Shown here: in pieces, positions 6,893 to 15,373 of the stretch
Layout of the letters: every line of letters begins with the position of its first letter
How positions within the stretch are numbered: position 1 is the first letter of the stretch
Notes under the pieces: generated by a model
What the model saw: the letters and a program-made list of their open reading frames with translations, nothing else
What the model was told of the DNA's origin: nothing
Database searches by the model: none
DNA from: Promethearchaeota archaeon
Lineage (GTDB): Archaea; Asgardarchaeota; Lokiarchaeia; Sigynarchaeales; SOKP01
Assembly (NCBI GenBank): GCA_019894875.1
Contig: JAGXNR010000030.1
Location: 1-30,354 of the forward strand
Direction: 5' to 3'
DNA length: 30,354 nt
Program-made: the position numbers and the translations under genes

Positions 6893-7909
6893 ATGGCATT
6901 AACTAAAAAAGAATATTTTGTAAAAGATCTTGTCATTGATGATGAGTATGGCATAATTGATTCAAATGCAACAATTCAAGAAGCAGCCAAAAAAATGAAA
7001 GAAATTGGAGTACCTGATCTCGTTGTAGTTGAAGGAGAAGCCAAAAAAGTACTTGGAGTAATAGCTGATTTTGATATCGTTAAGAACGATGTTGCTGAAG
7101 GGAAAGATACAAAAACTGAAAAAGTTTTATCAACAATGTATAAAATTAGTCCAGTTACATTAGATACGCCAGTTACTGAAGCATTTAATAGAATGCGAGA
7201 TTTAAATGTGAATGTGATACCTGTGATTAAAGATGAGAAACTAGTTGGAGTATGTACAATTCAAGACTGTTGGAGTTTCATCCCCGATCAAACTGTGGAT
7301 GATGTTGGGCTTATACCCGTGAAAAACACAAAAGCAGCTGAATTCTGGTTTGCTAGTGTTTGTGTAATATTAGGATTCACGTTAGGTATACTCCTTCCTC
7401 TTGCGGGAATTTTTGGATTTTTCACAGCCAACCAAAGTGGAATTCAAAGTTTGTTAGGTATCGCACCAGTTATAGGAGATCCAATAGTGACTTTTAATTT
7501 GTTTGATGCGACGGGATTGGGAATAATGGTTCCTTTCCTTAATTTATTCATAAGAAATGGACCGATCTGGCTTGTTATCGATATCTTCAGTATTTTATTG
7601 TTGATATTTGGGATAGTGGGATTATTTTCAATAGTGTACGTAAGTTTTTTCGATACTAGAAACTTACAAACCGGATGGATTATAAGAATGATTATACCTG
7701 GATTAACCGTTTTCTTTATGGCTTTTGAATGGATTTTATTCGGTATAGCTTTTGCACTTGAAACCCCTCAACCTGCGATTGTAATTGATCCTGTTGGATT
7801 AACAATGTCAATTGTTTCTATGGTATTATTTCTATTAGCTATTAATCGAGACTATATTTTCCGTGGAAAAGAGGAGACTAATGTTTTAACTGGTGAGGTG
7901 AAATTATAG
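6893..7909 (+). CDS. CBS-domain pair fused to a four-helix membrane domain
   Basis: A 338-residue membrane protein of unknown function. Residues 12-66 and 78-130 form a CBS pair (ATIQEAAKKMKEIGVPDLVVVE, then GVIADFDIV; PVTEAFNRMRDLNVNVIPVI, then GVCTIQDCW). CBS pairs commonly bind adenosine nucleotides and act as energy sensors. From residue 150 there are about four hydrophobic helices, near 151-178, 226-252, 264-289 and 299-317, so the CBS part is probably cytoplasmic. The membrane part does not match a transporter or channel I know. Only three bases separate its stop from the next gene, so the two proteins are made from one transcript and probably work together. Confidence 0.8.
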   Translation: MALTKKEYFVKDLVIDDEYGIIDSNATIQEAAKKMKEIGVPDLVVVEGEAKKVLGVIADFDIVKNDVAEGKDTKTEKVLSTMYKISPVTLDTPVTEAFNRMRDLNVNVIPVIKDEKLVGVCTIQDCWSFIPDQTVDDVGLIPVKNTKAAEFWFASVCVILGFTLGILLPLAGIFGFFTANQSGIQSLLGIAPVIGDPIVTFNLFDATGLGIMVPFLNLFIRNGPIWLVIDIFSILLLIFGIVGLFSIVYVSFFDTRNLQTGWIIRMIIPGLTVFFMAFEWILFGIAFALETPQPAIVIDPVGLTMSIVSMVLFLLAINRDYIFRGKEETNVLTGEVKL

Positions 7910-7912
7910 AAA

Positions 7913-9400
7913 ATGCCTCGCGGTGGTGGCGGAGGATTTAGAGGTGGAGGTGGATTTAGTGGTGGCGGATTTCGTGGTGGTGGAGGTTTTGGTGGTGGCG
8001 GGTTTAGAGGAAGTTATCGTCCCGGTGGTGGTGGTCGTAGCAGCGGAACTCCATTTGGGAGAACTGGTGCAACACGCATAACCTCACGTTCTCCAAGGGG
8101 GCCCTATTCACATGGTTATTATAGACCGCATCATAGATATTACAGACCGTGGTGGTATTATCATCGACCTTGGTATTACAGATGGTGGTATTCCCCATGG
8201 TGGGCGGGACATTATCATCGTCCTTGGTATTACAGCCCTGTTTATGCGGGTGGAAGCATTATATTTATCATTTTGTTTGCATTGATTTTACTCCCCATTG
8301 CTGGTGTTTCATTTTGGTATCCATTCAGTGATGCTGACGCAGAAGGATATGTCAATTACCGATCGACTGAGACTCTTTACTTTAATGAATTCTGGTATGA
8401 GTGGGAATATATTGAAGAAGGAAATGATATTACTTTCTTTGTTGATTCATCACCAAGTGATATCACATTTGCTATATGGGATAGCCCTTTTGAGTCACTT
8501 CCTACAACAACAGTGGTTCTACCACCTATTGTGGATTCAAGGAGTTTAACATTTAATAATTATTGGACGGAATGGTTATTTTTAAGGCCTGGGTCATTAA
8601 TAGAATATGAGTTTAATGCAAGCGATCAGATCCATTTCTTTATTGCTGACGGTACCGATTTTTATTGGTGGGATCAAGGAAATTCACCTGCTTTCTTTGT
8701 AGATCTAACAAGCACAACTCAAAGCATTGGATCCCTACCAATTAATACCGCTCATGATTATTACATTGTGTGGTATAATGAAGGGAACTCTACCGTTGAT
8801 GTTGATTATACAGTAACTTATACTGCTGCAGAAGTAGTAGATTTTAGTAGTACATTCAAAACTCAAGAAGCAGTTGATACGGTATCCCAAGATACATTCA
8901 CCATTCCTCCGGGACGTTCCGGAAATTGGTACTTCTTTATCTATTTTGATCCGATGAATGCACCTGAAGAATCTACTACAATAACCTTTGATGTGACCTA
9001 TGATTCAGGTTTAAATTCCGTTGATAGATGGTTAAGTATACAGTGGATCCTCGTTATTATCCTTGTAGTAGTGATTATTATTCTAATCGCAGCCCTTATC
9101 GCAAGAATAGGTCAAAAAAAGCTCAAGCTTAAAGAACCTGAGAAAACCCCAACGAAGGAAACTCCTTACAAGAAAGAAAAGAAGGTCCCAACTACAGAAA
9201 TTAATTGTATTCGATGCGGAGCTTCATTTAATAGTGATTCAAAATTCTGTCCAAAGTGCGGGGGGAAAGTAGAAGGAAGACCGATTGCAACTACTAGTTT
9301 AACAACACCCGTAAACGCAAAAGCTTGTTCGTTATGCGGAAGCAAACTCTTAGGAGCAGAAAAGTTCTGTAAATGGTGTGGTACGAAGATTGAAAATTAA
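7913..9400 (+). CDS. RGG-like, Trp/Tyr-rich membrane protein with C-terminal double zinc ribbon
   Basis: A 495-residue protein of unknown function. Residues 1-45 are Gly/Phe/Arg repeats (GGGGFRGGGG type). Residues 66-110 are extremely rich in Tyr, Trp, Arg and His, with RPWYY repeated. One membrane helix lies near 114-136 and another near 377-398. Between them is an approximately 240-residue beta-rich domain with two similar units (about 152-200 and 210-256). The tail is Lys-rich, then two zinc ribbons: C432, C435, C446, C449 and C472, C475, C486, C489. With two helices, both ends would be on the same side, probably the cytoplasm. It is the second gene of a pair with the CBS membrane protein. 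The repetitive 5' end is a genuine reading frame because it runs into the well-formed domains. Confidence 0.8.
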   Translation: MPRGGGGGFRGGGGFSGGGFRGGGGFGGGGFRGSYRPGGGGRSSGTPFGRTGATRITSRSPRGPYSHGYYRPHHRYYRPWWYYHRPWYYRWWYSPWWAGHYHRPWYYSPVYAGGSIIFIILFALILLPIAGVSFWYPFSDADAEGYVNYRSTETLYFNEFWYEWEYIEEGNDITFFVDSSPSDITFAIWDSPFESLPTTTVVLPPIVDSRSLTFNNYWTEWLFLRPGSLIEYEFNASDQIHFFIADGTDFYWWDQGNSPAFFVDLTSTTQSIGSLPINTAHDYYIVWYNEGNSTVDVDYTVTYTAAEVVDFSSTFKTQEAVDTVSQDTFTIPPGRSGNWYFFIYFDPMNAPEESTTITFDVTYDSGLNSVDRWLSIQWILVIILVVVIIILIAALIARIGQKKLKLKEPEKTPTKETPYKKEKKVPTTEINCIRCGASFNSDSKFCPKCGGKVEGRPIATTSLTTPVNAKACSLCGSKLLGAEKFCKWCGTKIEN

Positions 9401-9416
9401 TATCTATAAATTTTAA

Positions 9417-9442
9417 AAATTTTTTCGTTTTTTTTTTTTTTA
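9417..9442 (+). terminator. Oligo-T terminator of the membrane module
   Basis: Two T-runs, of six and about fourteen bases, separated by CG, begin roughly 17 bases after the stop of the zinc-ribbon membrane protein. Archaeal RNA polymerase terminates at such T-tracts without a hairpin. Confidence 0.6.
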
Positions 9443-9488
9443 AAACAATTGCTTAGGATGAGTGCAATTTTTAACTTGAATACTCAAT

Positions 9489-9965
9489 TTATTGAAGATT
9501 CCCGATAAGGGTTTCTCCACATTCCTCACATAATATTTGTTCTTTACTTTTTACCCGTGCACCACAATTTTTACAATGAGTCAATCTTTCGCGCAATTTA
9601 TCCCTAGCCTTCATTTTCTTTCGAGTTTTTTTTGCTTCAATAAACTTCGCATAATCCTCTTTAGGTTGAATTTTTTTCTCGAGTGAGGTGATAGTATCTT
9701 TTAACCATAACATAAATATATACTTTTCAGTATCTTCAATTGTTTTAAATGATTGATAATCTTTTTTTACATTGTCAGGAGCATCTATAAATCTCATATT
9801 CCCAATTTCTATAAAAGTATTGTAAAACAAAATTCCATCGTAAATTAAATTTTTCACTTCTTGATATTTCTCAACTACATAGGCTAATTCAAATCCCGTT
9901 GCACCATCATTTATAATATCCAATAAGTGTTTCAAAAAATCTAATTTTATTTTAATCATTTGCAT
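9489..9965 (-). CDS. Hypothetical protein with C-terminal zinc ribbon
   Basis: Not recognised. It has 158 residues: a helical, charged body (about 1-100), a basic stretch (KAKKTRKKMKARDKLRERL region, about 108-128), then a zinc ribbon with C131, C134, C146 and C149. The basic stretch next to a zinc ribbon could bind nucleic acid, but nothing shows this directly. ATG 9959 is an alternative start two residues in. It is convergent with the preceding membrane module and faces a 294-base spacer upstream. Confidence 0.65.
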   Translation of the reverse strand: MQMIKIKLDFLKHLLDIINDGATGFELAYVVEKYQEVKNLIYDGILFYNTFIEIGNMRFIDAPDNVKKDYQSFKTIEDTEKYIFMLWLKDTITSLEKKIQPKEDYAKFIEAKKTRKKMKARDKLRERLTHCKNCGARVKSKEQILCEECGETLIGNLQ

Positions 9966-10259
9966 TATATTCTCGTTAAATTTGGTTCTTTTTGAATCTA
10001 TAAATAAATATCCCCCAAATCTTTCAGCATATGATTTTTTCTTAAACGTCCTTTCTGACTCAATTTTTTTCTATTATTTTTTGAATTGGGAACCTACTCT
10101 CATATTTAAAGATATTTTTGAATAGGATAATTATCGCTCATAGTAAATTTAGCTATTTTCTAGATTTCAATGAAATCATTCATATTAAAATTTAATCAAT
10201 TTAAGAAACATAAACAAATATTAAAAAACAAGCGTAAAAATATTATAACCTAAGAAAGC
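9966..10259. other. Spacer between two small minus-strand genes, no feature seen
   Basis: This AT-rich stretch of 294 bases holds no convincing gene, tRNA or repeat. A 27-codon frame on the plus strand from 10170 is Lys-rich and lacks coding character, so it was not called. The promoter of the zinc-ribbon gene is presumably near its left end. Confidence 0.5.
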
Positions 10260-10481
10260 TTAATTTTCTTCTTCAGATGGCTTAGTACCACCATTATTTG
10301 TAGATGGATTGTAAACTCCTTTTACTTCATTAAGATCCACAGTCATTATTGTATGACTAGTGTGTTTTCTTTCAAAATTTTTTATTTCTACTTGGTTTAT
10401 GGGATTATCTGCATGAATAATGATATAAGTTTTGCATTTAATACAAGCACGACAACGAAGACTCATAAACTCATTCTCCAA
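10260..10481 (-). CDS. Small conserved-looking cysteine-motif protein, function unknown
   Basis: A 73-residue protein with CRACIKC (C10, C13, C16) near the start, then the polar segment HADNPINQVEIKNFERKHTSHTIMTVDLNEVKG and a disordered Ser/Thr/Glu tail. Small archaeal proteins with a similar Cys-rich head followed by a HxxNPxN-like motif exist, but I do not know a function. The three cysteines and the histidine could bind a metal. Starts at residue 1 or at the internal Met6 are both possible. It is 163 bases from the purL stop and on the same strand. Confidence 0.6.
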   Translation of the reverse strand: MENEFMSLRCRACIKCKTYIIIHADNPINQVEIKNFERKHTSHTIMTVDLNEVKGVYNPSTNNGGTKPSEEEN

Positions 10482-10645
10482 TTAATCCTACAATAATATT
10501 TTAACTATGAAAATATATCAAATTTTTGGTTTTAAATTAAAGATATAAGAATAAAATTGGAATTAAATATTAATAGGGATTCCCAAATCATATTTGATCT
10601 AAAAACTATGCGGTGGAAATAATGCGTTTGAAAATAAAAATCTAA

Positions 10646-12892
10646 TTAAATATCCATCAAGTTTGGTATTGTAGAATCATATAAATCTTTCATTTTTTCT
10701 AAACTAAGTTTGAAACTATTAGATCTTAGTCCACTTACGCGAATTATAGGGTTATTAATTAGAACACCAATCTTTTTTGTTTTTACACTAAATTTTTTTG
10801 CAAGATCTAGTATAAGGTCATGATTTTCTGGGCTGGTTTCAATAATAAATCTACCCACTGACTCGCTAAATAGAAATTCGTCATCTCTTAGATGTTCATT
10901 ATATTGATCTCTAAAATCAATATCAACACCTATTTTATTTTTAAAACTCATCTCAGAAATAGTAATTAGAATACCCCCTTTGTTAACATCATGATTTGCT
11001 TTCACGAGATCTCTATTATATAGTTCGAAAAGAAAATCCCATCTATTTTTTATATTCTTTTCATCCACAGTTGGAGGTATTCCCCCTTCTAGATTGTAAA
11101 TGACAGAATGGTACTCAGATCCCCCTAACTCAGCTTTCGTTTCTCCAATCAGAAAAACGTCATTACCCACTTCCTTAAAGGGAAGAGTTATTATTTTTTT
11201 TTCACCTTCAATTATACCAACTATCATGATTACAGGTGTAGCTTTGATTGCTGTCTTTTTTACATCGTCCTCGTTATAGAATGATACATTTCCCCCTACA
11301 ATAGGTATTCTCAGAGCTCTACAAAAGTCATTCATACCTTGGACCGCTTTAGAAAAATACCAAAACGATTCGGGAATTTCGGGGTTCCCAAAATTGCAAC
11401 AGTTTACCATTGCCATTGGTTTTGCTCCATTTGAAATAATATTCCCACATTCTTCAACCAGTCCCCCTTTTGTCCCTTCATAAGGATCTAAAAAGCAATG
11501 CTTTGAATTAACTCCCACACTCGCAGCAATAAATTTATTTGTACCGATGATTCTTAAAACTCCAGAATCTCCTTCCCCACATTTTATGACGGATCTTACC
11601 CCAACTTCATGATCATATTGCCGATAAACCCATTCTTTACTACAAATATTTTCTGATGCGATTAATTTATATAAAATTTCATCTAAACCAATAGTCGGTT
11701 CAGGAGATTTTTGAGTTAATAATGCATTTAAGTAAGATGGACGTTTCTCTTCACGTTTAAAAGTTGGTGATTCAGAAAGCGCTTTTGCAGGGAGATTTAC
11801 AACCAATTCTTCCTCATCAAAAACTTTTAGAACTTTCGAATCATCAGTTCTCCCAATAACTGCAAAACTCATTTCGTATTTTCTAAAGATATCAAGTACT
11901 TCTTCTAATCCTTCAGGTTTTACTATGAAAGTCATTCGTTCCTGTGATTCAGAAAGCATTATTTCATAAGAATTCATACCGGGTTCTCTGGTAAATACTT
12001 TTTTTAAATCCACCTTTGCCCCCGTGTTACCATCACCCGTTAATTCACTTGTGGCGCATGTTAAGCCCCCTCCGCCAAGATCTTTTAATCCTCTTACATA
12101 TCCCGTTTTGATAGCTTCTAATGTAGCTTCGATAATCATCTTCTTCGTAAAAGGATCACCAATTTGAACTGCGGGACGATCAGCCTCAGAAATCTCTGTT
12201 AGAGTACGAGAAGCAAAAGTTACCCCATGGATCCCATCTCTGCCCGTAGATCCTCCCATTAAAACTACATAATCACCAGGGTTATTTGCTCTGCTTGGAG
12301 CGTGTTTAAAATCTTCAATTGTTCCCAAACCTATACAAGCTACATTAACTATGCAATTACTTTCAAAACTGTCATCAAACTCAACTTCCCCCCCAATAGT
12401 AGGAATTCCTGTACAATTACCATAATCCGAAATACCTTTCACAACATATTTAAATAACCACTGTGAGTGTGGATTACCCTTTAAACGCCCAAATCTCAGT
12501 GGATCTAAAAGGGCGATTGGTCGAACTCCCATGCATAAAATATCTCTTATTATTCCACCGATCCCCGTGGCTGCACCATGATACGGTTCAATAGCTGAAG
12601 GATGATTATGGGATTCAATTCTAAACGCTAGAGCAAGTCCATCACCAATATCGATTACTCCTGCGTCTTGTCCCGGACCGGCTAAAACATAATCAAAATT
12701 TGCCTCTGCATCCTCAAATAATTTTAATTTGGGACGTGATGATTTATAAGAACAATGTTCACTCCACATAACATCAAACATCCCTAGTTCCGTGATGTTT
12801 GGTTCTCTATTCAATAAATTCTTAACCTTTTTAAATTCTTCAGTCGTCATTTCCACGTCAATATCTTCGCCGCCAAGATTTACTTTCGTCAT
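10646..12892 (-). CDS. purL: Phosphoribosylformylglycinamidine synthase subunit PurL
   Basis: Catalytic subunit that converts FGAR and ammonia to FGAM with ATP, step four of purine synthesis. It has 748 residues, the small-PurL size expected where PurS and PurQ are separate. Visible motifs include MWSEHCSYKSSRPKL near residues 43-57, the nucleotide-binding ESHNHPSAIEPYHGAATGIGG, DLGGGGLTCATSE, and AMVNCCNFGNP in the second half. The last two bases of purQ and the ATG of purL share a base (TAATG), and GGAGGT lies nine bases upstream inside purQ, so translation is coupled. No frameshift or missing key region is seen. Confidence 0.95.
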   Translation of the reverse strand: MTKVNLGGEDIDVEMTTEEFKKVKNLLNREPNITELGMFDVMWSEHCSYKSSRPKLKLFEDAEANFDYVLAGPGQDAGVIDIGDGLALAFRIESHNHPSAIEPYHGAATGIGGIIRDILCMGVRPIALLDPLRFGRLKGNPHSQWLFKYVVKGISDYGNCTGIPTIGGEVEFDDSFESNCIVNVACIGLGTIEDFKHAPSRANNPGDYVVLMGGSTGRDGIHGVTFASRTLTEISEADRPAVQIGDPFTKKMIIEATLEAIKTGYVRGLKDLGGGGLTCATSELTGDGNTGAKVDLKKVFTREPGMNSYEIMLSESQERMTFIVKPEGLEEVLDIFRKYEMSFAVIGRTDDSKVLKVFDEEELVVNLPAKALSESPTFKREEKRPSYLNALLTQKSPEPTIGLDEILYKLIASENICSKEWVYRQYDHEVGVRSVIKCGEGDSGVLRIIGTNKFIAASVGVNSKHCFLDPYEGTKGGLVEECGNIISNGAKPMAMVNCCNFGNPEIPESFWYFSKAVQGMNDFCRALRIPIVGGNVSFYNEDDVKKTAIKATPVIMIVGIIEGEKKIITLPFKEVGNDVFLIGETKAELGGSEYHSVIYNLEGGIPPTVDEKNIKNRWDFLFELYNRDLVKANHDVNKGGILITISEMSFKNKIGVDIDFRDQYNEHLRDDEFLFSESVGRFIIETSPENHDLILDLAKKFSVKTKKIGVLINNPIIRVSGLRSNSFKLSLEKMKDLYDSTIPNLMDI

Positions 12893-13602
12893 TATGATAA
12901 CCTCCGTTTAATAAATTCAATCATTGATTCAAAAATCAATTTGCCATGTTCCGTTCCCTTTGGGCTCAAAATTGCTTCTGATGCACGCTCTGGATGTGGC
13001 ATCAACCCAATGCAATTTTGTTCTAAATTACAAATTCCGCCAATATTATCTAATGAACCATTAGGATTAGATTCTTTACTGAATTCCCCATTCTCATTTG
13101 AGTATCTAAAAACTATTTGATCATTTGCTTCTAATCCCTTTAAATCGTCAGTATAATAACGTCCTTCCCCATGAGCTATCGGAATATCAATAACATCACC
13201 TATTTTCAACTTATTCGTTAAGGCAGTTTTATTATTTTCTACTTTAAGATTCACCCATTTACAAGCAAATTTAAGTGATTCATTACGCAATAACGCACCA
13301 GGAAGAAATTGAGCCTCCGTTAGAATCTGAAAACCATTACAAATTCCAATCACGGGTCTCCCATCTTTAAGCATTATTCTAGCTTCATCTATTGCAGGAC
13401 TATGGGCTGCAATTATTCCTGCTCTCAGATAGTCCCCAAATGAGAAACCCCCGGGTAGCACCACACCATCATAATTTGATTCTTTGAAGTGATTATGCCA
13501 TACTAGATCTACTTCTACACGAATTACATCTCTCAAAACATGAATGGCATCTAAATCACAATTGGCCGCGGGAAACTGAATTACCGCAATTCTAATAGTC
13601 AT
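12892..13602 (-). CDS. purQ: Phosphoribosylformylglycinamidine synthase subunit PurQ (glutaminase)
   Basis: Class I glutamine amidotransferase that supplies ammonia to PurL. It has 236 residues. The catalytic triad is visible: C88 in IGICNGFQIL, and H203 and E205 in MPHPERAS. GGFSFGDYLRAG forms the oxyanion-side loop typical of PurQ. It overlaps purS by four bases (ATGA) and touches purL (TAATG). This tight packing implies equal production of the three subunits of the complex. Confidence 0.95.
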   Translation of the reverse strand: MTIRIAVIQFPAANCDLDAIHVLRDVIRVEVDLVWHNHFKESNYDGVVLPGGFSFGDYLRAGIIAAHSPAIDEARIMLKDGRPVIGICNGFQILTEAQFLPGALLRNESLKFACKWVNLKVENNKTALTNKLKIGDVIDIPIAHGEGRYYTDDLKGLEANDQIVFRYSNENGEFSKESNPNGSLDNIGGICNLEQNCIGLMPHPERASEAILSPKGTEHGKLIFESMIEFIKRRLS

Positions 13603-13868
13603 GATTTCGATACTTGCAAGATTGTTAAATTTTGGGTAACGGGATTGAATATCCTTAATTTGTTACACATATCTTCGACAATCTCTTTCGCCTTTTCTTC
13701 ATTTTCAGCAGAAATGTGAATGCGAAGATATTGTCCACTACGAACATTTGAAATCATATCATATCCTTTTTTTGCTAAAAGATCTCGTTTTATTGTTGCA
13801 CCTACTGGGTCGCGCGCCATTTCTTTGTTAGTCATTATGATTTCGACTATAAAATTAGAGTTTGTCAT
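13599..13868 (-). CDS. purS: Phosphoribosylformylglycinamidine synthase subunit PurS
   Basis: Small structural subunit that bridges PurL and PurQ. It has 89 residues. FIVEIIMTNKEMARDPVGATIKRDLLAKKGYDMISNVRSGQYLRI is the usual PurS pattern: first strand, DPVG turn, helix, then second strand; the second half ends in a beta strand. ATG 13868 is chosen over the Met at residue 12 because the first strand would otherwise be lost, and because a TATA-like box sits about 26 bases upstream. First gene of the purSQL unit. Confidence 0.93.
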   Translation of the reverse strand: MTNSNFIVEIIMTNKEMARDPVGATIKRDLLAKKGYDMISNVRSGQYLRIHISAENEEKAKEIVEDMCNKLRIFNPVTQNLTILQVSKS

Positions 13869-13888
13869 CTTTAAGAAGAAATAGCGTT

Positions 13889-13900
13889 GTATATATTTTT
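13889..13900 (-). promoter_or_regulatory. TATA-like box of purSQL
   Basis: On the minus strand AAAAATATATAC is centred about 26 bases before the purS ATG. That is the normal distance from an archaeal TATA box to the transcription start, so the message should begin at or next to the ATG and be leaderless. purQ and purL, inside the operon, are served by overlap and, for purL, by a GGAGGT site. Confidence 0.55.
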
Positions 13901-13952
13901 ATTAGTTCTTATTAACTTAAAAATAATTGCCATCGACAAAAAGGACAAGAGC

Positions 13953-14033
13953 ATGTTATTATTTAAGATTTTTCGAGCATTTTTACTGAATTTATTCGTA
14001 ATAATTTTAGGATTGAAGGTAGGATTTAATTGA
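13953..14033 (+). CDS. Possible 26-residue hydrophobic peptide
   Basis: An ATG frame of 26 codons (start MLLFKIFRAFLLN, end KVGFN, TGA stop) encodes one amphipathic-to-hydrophobic helix. AAGGA lies seven bases before the ATG. It is in the spacer between purS and the small membrane protein gene, on the opposite strand. Such frames arise by chance in AT-rich DNA, so this is only a candidate. Confidence 0.2.
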   Translation: MLLFKIFRAFLLNLFVIILGLKVGFN

Positions 14034-14100
14034 CCATAAAAATACAAAATTACAATCTAGATAAAGGCTAAGGAAATTATAAAAAAATTAGAAAACTGTC

Positions 14101-14295
14101 TTATAAACTAATAATTACAGCTATTATTAGTGCTAAAAGCCCACATGCTAAACTATAAGAACTCCGCTTAGGTAATTTATTCGTACTGAGATCTTTATAC
14201 TTATTCTCCTTATAGTTTCGAATATCGAGTATAATAAAGACAAAACTAAGCAGAAACAATGGGAAATTTAGAAATAAAAGAATTAAATCTAGCAT
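14101..14295 (-). CDS. Small two-helix membrane protein
   Basis: A 64-residue protein of unknown function. Residues 1-24 are hydrophobic (Leu/Phe/Ile-rich) and so is the C-terminus (about 46-64), with a charged, Lys/Arg/Asn-rich loop between (RNYKENKYKDLSTNKLPKR). With two helices, both ends would lie on one side and the basic loop, by the positive-inside rule, in the cytoplasm. A TATA-like box lies about 29 bases upstream. It sits between purC and purS on the same strand, 231 bases from purS and 46 from purC. No relation to purine synthesis is known to me. Confidence 0.55.
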   Translation of the reverse strand: MLDLILLFLNFPLFLLSFVFIILDIRNYKENKYKDLSTNKLPKRSSYSLACGLLALIIAVIISL

Positions 14296-14319
14296 AATAC
14301 AGTAAAAAACAATTGTTTA

Positions 14320-14330
14320 TTATTTAAATT
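14320..14330 (-). promoter_or_regulatory. TATA-like box for the small membrane protein gene
   Basis: AATTTAAATAA on the minus strand is centred about 29 bases before the ATG at 14295. The context is AT-rich, so this is weak support for the gene having its own short-leader transcript. Confidence 0.3.
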
Positions 14331-14341
14331 TTTCTTCCTTT

Positions 14342-15319
14342 CTATAAATAATCAGCTTGCTTTAAATTATCATGAATTCTTTGATTAACATCTGCAACTT
14401 CCGCATGGAATTCCATTCCAGTAATTTTTTCATAACTTTTCATGTATCTTTTTGCTAATTCAATTTTAATATCATCTGCTATTGGCGGGATCTCATCTTC
14501 GAGTTTAATATCAGGAAATATATCGGGATAGGTCTCCATTAACCAACCTCGAAAAATTTCCTTATCTAAAATATCTGGTTCTGCACCTTGACTTATTTTC
14601 TCATCATAAGAATCTAACATCCAAAATCTAGAAGAGTCTTGAGTGTGTATCTCATCAATAACCAGAAGCTCTCCCTCTTTTATGCCAAATTCATATTTTG
14701 TATCGACCATAATAAGACCATTTTTCTCACAATATTTTTGTCCAAACTTAAACAGTTTTAATGATGCTTGCTCCATCTCTTCATAGATATCTTTTTCAAC
14801 CATTTTATCCTTAATAATTTGATCTTTAGATATATAAATATCATGCCCAGATTTAGATTTATTTGAGGGGGTAACCACAACTTCATCCAACTTTTGATTT
14901 TTCTTTAATCTTCTTGGTAATATTATTCCAGAAGTAGTTTTCCCCTTTATGTAATTACGCCAGGCAGTACCTGTAATATAAGCTCTAACAATAATTTCCA
15001 CAGGGATCGTCTGACATTGATGAACCACTGAAACGTTTGGATCGGGTATGTTTATAATGTGATTTTTTACCAAATCCTTTGTTTTTTCAAACCAGAAAGA
15101 GGAGAGTTGATTTAGCATTTGCCCCTTAAATGGGATCGTGGTCATTACTCTATCGAAAGCACTTAGTCTGTCAGTAGCAACTATTATCCTTATATTCTCT
15201 TGAATATAATTATCGCGAACTTTACCTTTATACAATTTCCCTAACGTTGGAAAGTTTGTTTCACGTAGAGTAAAATTCAATTGCTTGGTGATTATATTTT
15301 CAATATTTTCTGCTACCAT
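14342..15319 (-). CDS. purC: SAICAR synthase
   Basis: Joins CAIR and aspartate with ATP to give SAICAR in purine synthesis. It has 325 residues, nearer the long bacterial/eukaryote-type form than the roughly 240-residue short form. Motifs are YKGKVRDNY (nucleotide loop), ATDRLSAFDRVM, PVEIIVRAYITGTAWRNY, DTKYEFG and DEIHTQDSSRFW. The last differs slightly from the common DEVLTPDSSRFW. It is the upstream member of the minus-strand purine block, followed by the small membrane gene and purSQL. The start ATG is followed directly by the expected N-terminal helix. Confidence 0.94.
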   Translation of the reverse strand: MVAENIENIITKQLNFTLRETNFPTLGKLYKGKVRDNYIQENIRIIVATDRLSAFDRVMTTIPFKGQMLNQLSSFWFEKTKDLVKNHIINIPDPNVSVVHQCQTIPVEIIVRAYITGTAWRNYIKGKTTSGIILPRRLKKNQKLDEVVVTPSNKSKSGHDIYISKDQIIKDKMVEKDIYEEMEQASLKLFKFGQKYCEKNGLIMVDTKYEFGIKEGELLVIDEIHTQDSSRFWMLDSYDEKISQGAEPDILDKEIFRGWLMETYPDIFPDIKLEDEIPPIADDIKIELAKRYMKSYEKITGMEFHAEVADVNQRIHDNLKQADYL

Positions 15320-15373
15320 AATCTAATTATAGTTAAGAAAATCATAAAAAAACTTTTTATTAACAAAATAATA

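Noticed and set aside
7913..8050. Gly-rich 5' repeats as a possible repeat array or misassembly.
   Set aside because: The frame stays open without interruption into well-formed membrane and zinc-ribbon parts, and codons vary between repeats.
8004..8549. Several 60-85 codon frames overlapping the RGG/zinc-ribbon gene.
   Set aside because: They are shadows of the repetitive Gly- and Trp-rich codons; only the 495-residue frame forms coherent domains.
10170..10253. A 27-codon Lys-rich plus-strand frame in the spacer.
   Set aside because: No ribosome site or promoter and the composition is that of random AT-rich DNA.
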